Shown: positions 43,806 to 51,835 of the stretch, one piece after another
How the letters are laid out: each line of letters starts with the position of its first letter
Numbering within the stretch: the first letter of the stretch is position 1
Origin: Bradyrhizobium sp. SZCCT0148
Lineage (GTDB): Bacteria; Pseudomonadota; Alphaproteobacteria; Rhizobiales; Xanthobacteraceae
Assembly: GCF_018129985.1 (NCBI RefSeq)
Contig: NZ_JAFCKT010000001.1
Coordinates: 1,364,001-1,428,000, forward strand
Direction: 5' to 3'
Length of the DNA: 64,000 nt
The notes under the pieces: generated by a model
Databases searched by the model: none
What the model saw: only the letters and a program-made list of their open reading frames with translations
Told to the model about the DNA's origin: nothing
Position numbers and translations under genes: made by a program

Positions 43806-43916
43806 GTGGATCTGTTGGTTTTCGAGTTCCTGGGATTGGCGCTGGTCGCCATGTGCGTCGTCGTGGTGGCGTTGCCCTGCGCCCGCAAATCCTCGAACCG
43901 GGTCCGTTACGAATAG
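43806..43916 (+). CDS. 36-residue single-pass membrane peptide
   Basis: A GTG start preceded by GGAGG at a seven-base gap gives MDLLVFEFLGLALVAMCVVVVALPCARKSSNRVRYE. Residues 3-25 form one hydrophobic helix with an inside-positive tail (RKSSNRVR). Two cysteines lie in the helix and just after it. It is too short for standard gene calling. It is not a shadow of another gene, because the surrounding 180 bases are otherwise empty. Function is unknown; small inner-membrane peptides often modulate partner transporters or sensors. Confidence 0.55.
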   Translation: MDLLVFEFLGLALVAMCVVVVALPCARKSSNRVRYE

Positions 43917-44032
43917 GAATTTCGTCGGAAAAAGCGATTCCGGCCCGAATGCAAGGCTCGAATTCGCACTGAGCCCCTTGACATCACAGCACTTTCGGCA
44001 GATCGGCTGATAGCAAGTGTCATGGGCCGTTC

Positions 44033-45184
44033 ATGGATTTGATTACCACCACCGCTGACCTCGCGGCTGCCTGCAGCCGGCTTGCCAAGCACCCCGTCAT
44101 TACCGTCGATACCGAGTTCCTGCGCGAGACCACCTATTACCCGCTGCTATGCGTGGTGCAGATGGCCAGCGCCGAGGAGGCCATTGTCGTCGATACCCTG
44201 GCCGAGGGCATCGACCTCAAGCCGTTCTTCGAGCTGATGGCCAACGAAGCCGTGCTGAAGGTCTTCCACGCCGCCCGCCAGGACATCGAAATCATCTGGC
44301 ACCAGGCCAACATCATCCCGCACCCGGTGTTCGATACCCAGGTTGCCGCGATGGTGCTGGGTTACGGCGACAGCATCGCCTACGACGCCCTGGTCGAGAA
44401 GGTCACCGGCCACCGCCCCGACAAGACCCACCGCTTCACCGACTGGTCGCGCCGCCCGCTGACCAAGGAACAGATGCATTACGCGGTGTCCGACGTCACG
44501 CATCTGCGTGACGTGTTTGCAGCGCTCGACGCCGATTTGAAGAAGCGCCGCCGCAGCGAATGGGTTTCCATCGAGATGGAGGTCCTGACCTCTCCCAAGA
44601 CCTACGACTTCCACCCGGAGCGTGCCTGGGAGCGGCTGAAGACGCGGGTGCGCAAGCCGAAGGATCTCGCGGTCCTGATGGAGGTCGCAGCCTGGCGCGA
44701 GCAGGAGGCGCAGAGCCGCGACGTGCCGCGCGGCCGTGTGCTGCGCGACGAGGCCGTCAGCGACATCGCCACTCATGCGCCGAACACGGTGGAGAAGCTC
44801 GCAAACCTGCGCTCGGTGCCGAAGGGCTTTGAGAAATCCAAATGGGGCGCGGACATCGTCGCCGCGGTCACGCGCGGACTGGCACGCGATCCTGCCACGC
44901 TGCCGAAGCTGGAGAAGCCGCGCAACAACAACAATGGCGCGGCCATTGTCGAACTGTTGAAGGTGTTGCTGCGCATGACGGCCGAAAAGCATGCAGTCGC
45001 CAGCAAGGTGATCGCGACGGTGGACGATCTCGAAGAGATCGCAGCCGACGACGAGGCCGACGTCCCCGCCTTGCGCGGCTGGCGCCGCGAGCTGTTCGGC
45101 GATGCCGCCTTGAAGCTCAAGCGCGGTGAGCTGGCGCTGGCGGTCGAGAAGGGCCGCGTGATCGGGGTTCAGCGGGCCGAATAG
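44033..45184 (+). CDS. rnd: Ribonuclease D
   Basis: 383 residues, a 3'-5' exoribonuclease that trims tRNA precursors. The DEDD active site starts with Asp26 and Glu28 in [16 protein letters not shown]; the next Asp is in [12 protein letters not shown] and the last with Tyr in [14 protein letters not shown]. An HRDC nucleic-acid-binding domain occupies about 205-300 ([10 protein letters not shown]... then [22 protein letters not shown]). Length is normal. The ATG at 44033 has no clear Shine-Dalgarno. Confidence 0.96.
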   Translation: MDLITTTADLAAACSRLAKHPVITVDTEFLRETTYYPLLCVVQMASAEEAIVVDTLAEGIDLKPFFELMANEAVLKVFHAARQDIEIIWHQANIIPHPVFDTQVAAMVLGYGDSIAYDALVEKVTGHRPDKTHRFTDWSRRPLTKEQMHYAVSDVTHLRDVFAALDADLKKRRRSEWVSIEMEVLTSPKTYDFHPERAWERLKTRVRKPKDLAVLMEVAAWREQEAQSRDVPRGRVLRDEAVSDIATHAPNTVEKLANLRSVPKGFEKSKWGADIVAAVTRGLARDPATLPKLEKPRNNNNGAAIVELLKVLLRMTAEKHAVASKVIATVDDLEEIAADDEADVPALRGWRRELFGDAALKLKRGELALAVEKGRVIGVQRAE

Positions 45185-45204
45185 GCAAACTCGTCTTGCA
45201 CCTT

Positions 45205-45283
45205 CATTGCGAGCGAAGCGAAGCAATCCAGACCGTATCCACGGAATTGTCTGGATTGCATTGTCGCTTCGTTCCTCGCAATG
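45205..45283. repeat. Long inverted-repeat intergenic element
   Basis: The left arm (45205-45233, CATTGCGAGCGAAGCG...CCAGAC) pairs with the right arm (45249-45283, GTCTGGATTGC...CTCGCAATG) to give a stem of about 30 bases with few mismatches. I recognise the CATTGCGAGCGAAGCGAAGC core as a dispersed Bradyrhizobium repeat. It separates convergent rnd and the aminotransferase gene. Confidence 0.85.
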
Positions 45284-45296
45284 ACGAGCAGAAAGA

Positions 45297-46679
45297 TTAC
45301 GCCGGCGTCAGCTTCGTCACTTCCGCCTTCATGTCATTGAGCACGCCTGAAATCGCGGCGATGAGGTCGTCGATCTGCGCCTTGGTGACGATCAGCGGCG
45401 GGCAGATGGCGATGGCGTCCAGCATGTTGCGCGAGATCACGCCGCGTTCCTGGAGCATGCGGCTGGCCATGCCGCCGACCGCACCGGGCGTCGCCGCGGC
45501 CGTCTTGCGCCCCTTGTCGAGCACGAGCTCGATCGCCGCGATCAAGCCGACGCCGCGGACCTCGCCGACCAGCGGATGGCTGGTGAGCTCACGCAGCTTG
45601 CCCTGCATGTAGCCGCCGAGCTCGGCGGCATGCGCGACCAGGCCGCGCTCCTCGATGATCTTGAGGTTTTCCAGCGCAATCGCCGAGCCGACCGGATGGC
45701 CGCCCGCGGTGAACCCGTGGCCGAGCACGCCGATCTTGTTGCTCTCGTCCGCGATCGGCTCGAACATGCGCTCGTTCATGATGATCGCCGACAGCGGGAA
45801 ATAGCTCGAGGTGATCTGCTTGGAGACGACCATCGCGTCCGGCTTGATGCCGTAGGTCTCGCAGCCGAACATCCTGCCGGTGCGGCCGAAGCCGCAGATC
45901 ACCTCGTCGGCGACCAGCAGGATATCGTACTTCTTCAGGACCGCCTGGATCTTCTCCCAATAGGTCTTCGGCGGCACGACGACGCCGCCCGCGCCCATCA
46001 CCGGCTCGCCGAAGAAGGCCGCGATCGTATCCGGTCCCTCGTTCTGGATCAGCGCATCGAGTTCCTCGGCCCGGCGGGTCGCAAAGGCTTCCTCGCTCTC
46101 GCCAGGGGCGCCGTCCTTGTAGAAATGCGGCGAGCCCGTATGCAGGATGTGCGGCAGCGGCAGGTCGAACGAGCGGTGGTTGTTTGGCAGGCCGGTGAGG
46201 CTGGCCGAGGCAATGGTGACGCCGTGATAACCGCGGATGCGGCTGATCACCTTCTTGCGCTGCGGTTGGCCGAGCGCGTTGGAGCGATAGGCAATCAGCT
46301 TGAGCACGGTGTCGTTGGCTTCCGAGCCGGAATTGGTGAAGAACACCTTGCTCATCGGCACGGGCGCCAGCGCCACCAACTTCTCGGCGAGGTCGATCGA
46401 GGGGCCGTGCGATTTGGAAGAGAATGTGTGGTAGAACGGCAGCGCTTGCATCTGCTTGTGCGCGGCCTCCACCAACCGCTTCTCGCTGAAGCCGAGCCCG
46501 ACGCTCCACAAGCCCGACATCGCCTCGAAATAGCGCTTGCCCGACGCGTCGAATACGTAAGGCCCCTCGCCGCGCTCGATCACCAGCGGACCGGCCTGCT
46601 GATGCGCGCGCGCATTGGTGTAGGAGTGGAGCTGGTAGGCCACATCACGGGCTTCTTGCGAATTGGGCAGCATCGACAT
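45297..46679 (-). CDS. Class III omega-aminotransferase
   Basis: 460 residues, a PLP enzyme. The PLP Lys is K287 (VVSKQITSSYFPLSA), the ring-contact Asp is D258 (LLVADEVICGFGRTG) and the phosphate-binding block is TNSGSEANDTVLKL. It fits the beta-alanine/omega-amino acid:pyruvate transaminase group, for example for putrescine, taurine or beta-alanine. The donor cannot be fixed from sequence. A 210-base gap separates it from the upstream minus-strand genes, and a cluster of TGCAC sequences in that gap may be its control region. Confidence 0.9.
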   Translation of the reverse strand: MSMLPNSQEARDVAYQLHSYTNARAHQQAGPLVIERGEGPYVFDASGKRYFEAMSGLWSVGLGFSEKRLVEAAHKQMQALPFYHTFSSKSHGPSIDLAEKLVALAPVPMSKVFFTNSGSEANDTVLKLIAYRSNALGQPQRKKVISRIRGYHGVTIASASLTGLPNNHRSFDLPLPHILHTGSPHFYKDGAPGESEEAFATRRAEELDALIQNEGPDTIAAFFGEPVMGAGGVVVPPKTYWEKIQAVLKKYDILLVADEVICGFGRTGRMFGCETYGIKPDAMVVSKQITSSYFPLSAIIMNERMFEPIADESNKIGVLGHGFTAGGHPVGSAIALENLKIIEERGLVAHAAELGGYMQGKLRELTSHPLVGEVRGVGLIAAIELVLDKGRKTAAATPGAVGGMASRMLQERGVISRNMLDAIAICPPLIVTKAQIDDLIAAISGVLNDMKAEVTKLTPA

Positions 46680-46810
46680 TTGCGCAGATCCTTGAAAGCG
46701 TCACGTCGCAGGCAGAGCCGGCGTCATCACGCGATGATCAATGACCTTGGCTATTGCGACAACACGGAACTTGCAACGCCAATTCGTCGGCAGCAAGCGC
46801 TCAGCAGCGA

Positions 46811-46824
46811 TGCACAAAGGTGCA
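46811..46824. promoter_or_regulatory. TGCAC inverted repeat upstream of the aminotransferase
   Basis: TGCAC-AAAG-GTGCA is a perfect inverted repeat 132 bases before the aminotransferase ATG. A third TGCAC lies at 46836. The spacing suits a dimeric regulator, but no family can be named from it. Confidence 0.3.
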
Positions 46825-46889
46825 CGCGACCACGCTGCACGTGACAAAACCGCCCATGGCGGTCCTGACCAAGCAGCCCCTGGAGCAGC

Positions 46890-47072
46890 TCACGCCGCGT
46901 CGTCGTCATGTCCGCCGTCAGCGCCTGCAGCGGCTTCCCACACCTCCACCAGCGCCATCGAAAGCAGATAGACCGTGGTCGGTAAACCAAGCCCGCGCGC
47001 CCTCTCGGCCGCACGCGACAGATCGCTCGCCAGCTCCTTGAGCTCGTCTCCCCGCGACACTTTCCACCCCAT
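46890..47072 (-). CDS. Small conserved hypothetical protein, 60 aa
   Basis: MGWKVSRGDELKELASDLSRAAERARGLGLPTTVYLLSMALVEVWEA... is helical and soluble with a short acidic tail. The pattern LKELAxDLxRAAxRARxLGLPTTxYLLSMxLVE is one I recognise from other Bradyrhizobium genes, so the frame is real. Function is unknown. It follows the isochorismatase-fold gene by 17 bases and is probably cotranscribed with it. Confidence 0.7.
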   Translation of the reverse strand: MGWKVSRGDELKELASDLSRAAERARGLGLPTTVYLLSMALVEVWEAAAGADGGHDDDAA

Positions 47073-47089
47073 CCGCCGGTCGCGGCCGT

Positions 47090-47653
47090 CTACACCGCAA
47101 CGGCGCCGCTGGTTCTGAGCAGTTCGGCGCTGAGCTGGATTGTAGCAAAATTCCCGATGACATTCACTACCGCATGCTTATAGGCGGCAGCATCGCCCGT
47201 TCCAGGCTGACGGCAAGCCACGGCGTCGGCGACCACATGGTAGCGATGACTGCGGTGAAACCCATCGGCGGCGGTGGCCAAAATGGTCTCGTCCAGGGAG
47301 AAACCGACCAGAATGCAGCGCACAGCGCGGATATTGGACGTGTAATCCACGAACCGCGACGAGCTATAAGCGGATGGCAGCGGGTGATCGAACGTCAGCT
47401 CTCCCGGCCGCGGCCTGGTCGCCGCGATCCAATCGGTCAGCCTCGATGCCGGATTGAACCAGGCAGCCTGCGCGATGCGCTTCAGATGCATCACCGGCCA
47501 GAGATTGCCGCGCCACAGGGTGAGGAGTTCCAGGCAGCGCGACGTGACCGCGTCGCCGTCGAGGATGACGTGGCGACGCCCGGGGGTCAGATATTCGACC
47601 TGGAGATCCGCGCAGACCAGGATCGGCGGATCATCATGGATGGAAGCCAGCAT
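47090..47653 (-). CDS. Isochorismatase-fold protein lacking catalytic Lys and Cys
   Basis: 187 residues with the cysteine-hydrolase/isochorismatase fold (ILVCADLQVEYLTPGRR, CILVGFSLDETILATAADGFHRSHRYHVVADAVAC). Asp16 of the catalytic set is present. The expected Lys before the S-A-F/Y block is replaced (His90 in FDHPLPSAY), and the nucleophilic Cys of GVATNVC is replaced by Thr123 (GFSLDET). It is therefore unlikely to be an ordinary amidohydrolase; isochorismatases of the EntB type also lack the Cys but keep Lys. It follows the acyltransferase gene by 25 bases. Confidence 0.75.
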   Translation of the reverse strand: MLASIHDDPPILVCADLQVEYLTPGRRHVILDGDAVTSRCLELLTLWRGNLWPVMHLKRIAQAAWFNPASRLTDWIAATRPRPGELTFDHPLPSAYSSSRFVDYTSNIRAVRCILVGFSLDETILATAADGFHRSHRYHVVADAVACRQPGTGDAAAYKHAVVNVIGNFATIQLSAELLRTSGAVAV

Positions 47654-47678
47654 TGTCTTGCGCAGAGCTGCACCAGTT

Positions 47679-48299
47679 TCAACGGTCGGCGAGCGCGAGA
47701 TCCCGCAGCGGTGAGGTCACGGCCCGCCCTGCCGAGGCGTCGAGCACGCCCGGCCGGTCCCAATCGCCCTCGGGACGGATGATCACGTAGGGATCGCTGT
47801 CCAGCGTGATTGCGTCCGGGCCCGGCTCGATTTCCAGCAGCATTTCCGTGTAGGAAAAATCCGAGAAGGTGACCTTGCGATTGTGGCCGAGCGGCTTGGC
47901 GCCGAAATGGGCCCAGAAATCGACCAGCCTGTCCTGTGCCTGGCCGTAGATCTTGCGAAAGCCCTTGCGCTTCACGTAGTCGACGCTGGCCTGCACCAGC
48001 TTGAATGACACGCGTGAACGCCGGTATTGGTGACGCACCGCAAGCCGCTCCACCTTGGCGAAATCGCCGAAAAAGCGCACCCGCAGACAGCCAGCGGGCT
48101 CGTTGCCGACGAAGCCGATGAAATGGGCCGCGACCATGTCATTGCCGTCGAACTCTTCCTCGAACGGACAATCCTGCTCGGCGAGATAAACCGCGGAACG
48201 GATGGCCGTGATGAGCATGAGATCGTTGGGATCGCGCGCAAGACGGACGGAGATGGCGCGGGAACTGGGTTTGGCGAGAGGAATCCTAGTACCGTGCAT
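47679..48299 (-). CDS. GNAT-family acyltransferase
   Basis: 206 residues from the ATG at 48299, with AAGGAG nine bases upstream. The acyl-CoA fold is clear: LARDPNDLMLITAIRSAVYLAEQ, VGNEPAGCLRVRFFGDFAKVERLAVRHQYRRSRVSFKLVQASVDYVKRKGFRKIYGQA (motif A with R-x-x-R/Q-x-S). The start lies inside the preceding gene (overlap of 14 bases), so translation is coupled. The PFEEEFDGNDMVAAH loop resembles those in long-chain N-acyl amino acid synthases, but I cannot assign a substrate. Confidence 0.8.
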   Translation of the reverse strand: MHGTRIPLAKPSSRAISVRLARDPNDLMLITAIRSAVYLAEQDCPFEEEFDGNDMVAAHFIGFVGNEPAGCLRVRFFGDFAKVERLAVRHQYRRSRVSFKLVQASVDYVKRKGFRKIYGQAQDRLVDFWAHFGAKPLGHNRKVTFSDFSYTEMLLEIEPGPDAITLDSDPYVIIRPEGDWDRPGVLDASAGRAVTSPLRDLALADR

Positions 48300-48903
48300 C
48301 TGCAAAACTCCTTGCCTGGATGATCGCGCCCGGCATCCGCAGCGGCTGGCGATGCCAGGGCCGCTCGTAGCACCAGAGGTCGGGCTGGAAGCTCGGGATC
48401 GGCGCAAAGCCGGTCGCCTTCATGATGTCGCGTCCGGCCACCGTTGACGGCTGCGCATAGCAATCGGCGTTGCGAAACCTTAGCTGTCGCAGATGCGCTG
48501 CAGCCTTGCCGAGACCGGCGATACCGCGTCCTGTCGCCGCGATCGCCCAAAGGTAGATGGCTGCGACCTCTTCGTTCGCGGAAGCGAGATAGTGCGTCTC
48601 GGGCGCGGTGAGGCAGATCTCGTCGAGCAGCAACGCATCGTGCCCGCGCTCGTTGAGAAACAGGAAAGCCATGCCGCCGACGAGATCGCCCTTGCGTTTG
48701 AACGTCAGAATGCTCTCGGGATCGAACGAGAAGTAATGCGCAAGCTCGGCCGTCCCGATCCGCACACCCGGCACCAGCCGGTGTGCCATCTGCGAAAGCT
48801 CGGCAATTTCGGAAAATTGTGCGCAGCGAACGTCCACATTCTCGCTCAGCGGCAAGGCGTCGAAATCATGCCTTGCGGCAAACGAGCCCCTTTCCATAGC
48901 CAT
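48286..48903 (-). CDS. Hypothetical acyltransferase-like protein
   Basis: 205 residues (MAMERGSFAARHDFDALPL...). The body, VRCAQFSEIAELSQMAHRLVPGVRIGTAELAHYFSFDPESILTFKRKGDLVGGMAFLFLNERG followed by ATGRGIAGLGKAAAHLRQLRF, has the strand-strand-helix order of a GNAT domain with a poorly conserved CoA loop. No signal peptide. It overlaps the next acyltransferase gene by 14 bases and is divergent from the LysR gene across 71 bases. I infer a paired acyltransferase unit under LysR control. Confidence 0.65.
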   Translation of the reverse strand: MAMERGSFAARHDFDALPLSENVDVRCAQFSEIAELSQMAHRLVPGVRIGTAELAHYFSFDPESILTFKRKGDLVGGMAFLFLNERGHDALLLDEICLTAPETHYLASANEEVAAIYLWAIAATGRGIAGLGKAAAHLRQLRFRNADCYAQPSTVAGRDIMKATGFAPIPSFQPDLWCYERPWHRQPLRMPGAIIQARSFADARY

Positions 48904-48974
48904 ATCACGCCTCTATCGTCCGGGGCTTTCGTACCCCGCTCTGCCAATGAGCTTAGCGGCTGGGGATCAGGAGT

Positions 48975-50015
48975 ATGCAGCAGTTATTGCACCGGGGTGC
49001 TGCGATGATGCAGCACCGTGAAGAAGCCCTGGATGCGTCCTGGGATGATTTGAAGCTGTTTTTAGCGTGCGCAAAATATAAAAGTTTTCGCAATGCCGCC
49101 GAAGAGCTCGGCCTCACCTCCACCACGCTTATGCGCCGGGTCGACCGGCTCGAAGAGAGCATCGGCTGCAAACTGTTCCTGCGCGACCAGAGCGGGCTCA
49201 CGCTCAGCGATGAAGGCACCGCGATGATCGCCGACGTTGCGCATATGGAGCGTCATGCCTTCAACGTCTTTCGGCGCGCCTCGCGGTCATCGAACGACAC
49301 TGCCGGCACCGTGCGCGTTGCGGTGACCGAAGGCCCCGGCAATTTCTGGATCCTGCCGCGACTGATCGACTTCCAGAAGACCTACCGCAAGATCACCGTC
49401 GATTTGCGTTGCGCGATGGAGCAGGCCGACGTCGCGCGACTTGAATCCGACATCGCGATCCAGCTCGAGCCTCCGACCAATCCCGACCTGATCGTCGCCA
49501 AGCTCGGTCGTCTCCACATCTATCCTTTCGTCTCCAAGGAGTACGAAAGCCTCTACGGCGTGCCGACGACGCTCGCCGAACTGAACAACCACCGCATCAT
49601 CAAGCAGAGCGCCCCACAGGTCGACGACGGCGCCTACGCCCGCGTGCTCGGACTGAAGTCGCTCGAGGGCATCGTCGGGATCAAGACCAATTCCTCGGTC
49701 GGCGCGCTCTATGCCGTCGAGCGCGGCGCCGGCATCGGCTTCCTGCCGACGGTCTCGATCGCGCTCGGCGCGCCGCTGATCGCCGTCGATCTCGGCGTCA
49801 GTCACCACGCCGACCTCTGGCTCACCTATCACAAGGAGTTCCGAACCTCCGAGCGCCACAAGATCGTGATCGACTGGCTGAAGAAGATCTTCGATCCCAA
49901 GACCTATCCCTGCTTTCGCGACGAATTCATCCATCCGAACGCGCTGGTGCCGATGATGACGGCCGCTCGCGAGGGATTTGGATTGACGGGATATGTCGCG
50001 GCGACGCCGACCTAG
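48975..50015 (+). CDS. LysR-family transcription regulator
   Basis: 346 residues from the ATG at 48975, or 336 from 49005. The winged helix (about 23-80, WDDLKLFLACAKYKSFRNAAEELGLTSTTLMRRVDRLEESIGCKLFLRDQSG) and the two-lobed effector-binding domain (VRVAVTEGPGNFWILPRLIDFQ...) are typical. AGGAG is only one base before 48975, while GGGG lies seven bases before 49005, so the later start is plausible. A perfect hairpin spans 48996-49017 with the 49005 ATG in its loop. It faces the acyltransferase genes. Confidence 0.9.
   Translation: MQQLLHRGAAMMQHREEALDASWDDLKLFLACAKYKSFRNAAEELGLTSTTLMRRVDRLEESIGCKLFLRDQSGLTLSDEGTAMIADVAHMERHAFNVFRRASRSSNDTAGTVRVAVTEGPGNFWILPRLIDFQKTYRKITVDLRCAMEQADVARLESDIAIQLEPPTNPDLIVAKLGRLHIYPFVSKEYESLYGVPTTLAELNNHRIIKQSAPQVDDGAYARVLGLKSLEGIVGIKTNSSVGALYAVERGAGIGFLPTVSIALGAPLIAVDLGVSHHADLWLTYHKEFRTSERHKIVIDWLKKIFDPKTYPCFRDEFIHPNALVPMMTAAREGFGLTGYVAATPT
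48996..49017. promoter_or_regulatory. Inverted repeat enclosing the second LysR start codon
   Basis: GGTGCTGC-GATGAT-GCAGCACC is an 8-base perfect stem with a loop that contains ATG codons at 49005 and 49008. It may be a DNA operator for autoregulation or an RNA hairpin hiding the start codon. Confidence 0.4.
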
Positions 50016-50025
50016 CAGGCTGAGA

Positions 50026-51201
50026 CTACCAGCGATATTCGAAGCCGAGTGTGCCCTGGTGTGACGTCAGCTCGTTACGGAACTTGCCGTCGTAATTGAC
50101 GTAGAGCCGCGCCACGCTGGTCAGGCTGAGCGAAGCCGAGGCACCTGCATCCATGCCGTAACGGCTCTCGCCAATACCGGGCACCACGATGTTCTGGGTG
50201 CCGAGGCTGACCTGCACCGATCCCAGGTTCTGGTAGAAATTGTCGACGAACTTGCCGTAGGCTGACAGGTCCAGGATTTTCTGGTCGAAGATGAAGTAGC
50301 GTCCGATCTCGGCCCCGATCATGACGCGCGCGCGCGAGAGCGCGGTTGAGCCGACATCGAGGGGATCGAGACCACCGGCCTCCTGAAACGCCGCGCTGGT
50401 GGCGCGGACATATTCCAGCGCGCCCTTGGGCACGACGCGCATCTGGTCCTTGGTCCAGTAATAGCTGATCTCGGTCAACGCGCCGTCGACTGCGGCGCGA
50501 TAGCCCGCGGTTGCGAGCCCAGCACCGGTGTCGCGGCTCGAACGGATCTTGCCGAAGCCGTGCACCACGGCAAAGGCCCAGGTCCACGGCCCCTTGTCGA
50601 CCGAGCCGCTGAAACCGAGTTGCGTCAGGTCGAGCGTAGCCGATTGCAGCGCCAGCGGCACGTCGATGTCGGTATGGCTCTGATCGACAGAGAAGCCGAG
50701 ATTGACACCCGGCGCGACCCGCGCACCAAACCCGGCGACGCCGCCGAGCGTCTTGCGCTTGTCGCCGACGAAGTCCCCTTGCGCATCCGTCCGGACCGAG
50801 ATGCCGTAGCCCTCGAACCAGGTGCGGTAGCGCGGGTCTTCGGTGCTCGCCGACGCACCGCCGCCGCCGGGATTGGTGCGAAACGCCCGGTTGACGCCGC
50901 CGGATGACTGGTTGCCGAGCCGCTCCAGGAAGTTGGAGCCTAGATCGAGCGTGCTGTTGCCGGCCGACTGATCGTAATTGGTCGAGACGGCCGACGGCGT
51001 GGGTGGCGGTGGCAGCGGCGGGGCGACCTGAGCGAAACCCGGCGTCGCTGCCGACGTCGTCACGACGAGCACCAGCGCGAGAGCGGTTGCGACCGACGCC
51101 GCGATTTCGCGAGCGCGGTCAAGGCCGACTTCCTGCGGTGTCGCGGAAAGCTGCGATGTGCAGCACATGACGAAGATCCCGAAGCAAATGGCGGCGCGCA
51201 T
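50026..51201 (-). CDS. Outer-membrane autotransporter-type beta-barrel protein
   Basis: 391 residues from the ATG at 51201; the frame opens 19 codons earlier. Two hydrophobic segments (MRAAICFGIFVMCC and VATALALVLVVTTSAATPGFAQ) precede a Pro-rich stretch (APPLPPPPTPSA), so the export signal is unusual or the true start is internal. The last 260 residues are beta-barrel strands (TWFEGYGISVRTDAQGDFVG, GARVAPGVNLGFSVDQSHTDI, ARLYVNYDGKFRNELTSHQGTLGFEYRW) ending in an aromatic residue, as BAM substrates do. There is almost no passenger. It converges with the LysR gene with a 10-base gap. Function is unknown. Confidence 0.8.
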   Translation of the reverse strand: MRAAICFGIFVMCCTSQLSATPQEVGLDRAREIAASVATALALVLVVTTSAATPGFAQVAPPLPPPPTPSAVSTNYDQSAGNSTLDLGSNFLERLGNQSSGGVNRAFRTNPGGGGASASTEDPRYRTWFEGYGISVRTDAQGDFVGDKRKTLGGVAGFGARVAPGVNLGFSVDQSHTDIDVPLALQSATLDLTQLGFSGSVDKGPWTWAFAVVHGFGKIRSSRDTGAGLATAGYRAAVDGALTEISYYWTKDQMRVVPKGALEYVRATSAAFQEAGGLDPLDVGSTALSRARVMIGAEIGRYFIFDQKILDLSAYGKFVDNFYQNLGSVQVSLGTQNIVVPGIGESRYGMDAGASASLSLTSVARLYVNYDGKFRNELTSHQGTLGFEYRW

Positions 51202-51539
51202 GAATGCAACAGGCGCGGCGCACGTCGCGATTTGCGCCGAACTGCGACGGAGGGTCAACCGCTCGGCCCACTGTCGCCGCGGCTATTGCCCTCGATTGTG
51301 GTTCCGCGGCCACAGGTCGGAAATTGCAAACCGGCACAAACGGCCCGCCCTTGAAATCCGCGCACGGCTTGCTAACCGGCGATTTTCATGTTGCAATGTT
51401 GGTCACAATCGGAATTGGCCGCTCGGCTGTGCGTTTCAAGACATTGAGCCTCGAGATCGAACAGACTTCCGGAAGCCCGTTTGTGGCGTGGCACGCGAAA
51501 AGCGGCCGCGTCTTTTTTATCTAGTGGAGGAGACTAGCG
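51202..51539. other. Divergent upstream region of the barrel gene and csp
   Basis: 338 bases with no supported gene. Near the csp end a GGAAT-N16-CGTT pattern (51411-51435) resembles the alphaproteobacterial general-stress sigma EcfG promoter with one -35 mismatch, which would give csp a leader of roughly 100 bases. Long leaders are usual for cold-shock genes. Nothing else in the stretch is recognisable. Confidence 0.4.
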
Positions 51540-51746
51540 ATGCCGCAAAAGGGCACCGTCAAATGGTTCAACCCGACCAAGGGCTATGGGTTCATCAAGC
51601 CGAACGGCAGCGACAAGGACGTGTTCGTCCATATCTCCGCCGTCGAGCGCGCCGGACTCTCGACCCTCAACGAAAACCAGGTGGTTGAATACGACCTCGT
51701 GGAGAACCGCGGCAAGGCATCCGCGGAGAACCTCAAGGTCTCCTGA
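51540..51746 (+). CDS. cspA: Cold-shock protein, CspA family
   Basis: 68 residues, a single OB-fold. Both RNP motifs are intact: KGYGFIKP (RNP1) and VFVHISAV (RNP2), and the opening KGTVKWFNPTKGYGFIK is canonical. It binds single-stranded RNA and DNA and melts RNA structure in the cytosol. GGAGGAGA lies eight bases before the ATG. It is followed by a strong terminator and is monocistronic. Which of the several Bradyrhizobium csp paralogues it is cannot be said. Confidence 0.95.
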   Translation: MPQKGTVKWFNPTKGYGFIKPNGSDKDVFVHISAVERAGLSTLNENQVVEYDLVENRGKASAENLKVS

Positions 51747-51781
51747 ATTCTCTCAAGGCTACACGAGAGATCATGACGTTG

Positions 51782-51809
51782 CCCCCGGCTCTGCCGGGGG
51801 ATTTTGTTT
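51782..51809 (+). terminator. Terminator between csp and purN
   Basis: CCCCCGGC-TCT-GCCGGGGG-type stem followed by ATTTTGTTT. It lies 35 bases after csp and 27 bases before the convergent purN stop, so it may serve mainly csp. Confidence 0.85.
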
Positions 51810-51835
51810 GTGAAGACCGCAGCGAGGACGGGGGT

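Noticed and set aside
44017..44034. PHO-box-like GTCAT and TTCAT 11 bases apart at the rnd start
   Set aside because: Only 11 of 18 positions fit, the linker does not match, and it overlaps the rnd start codon.
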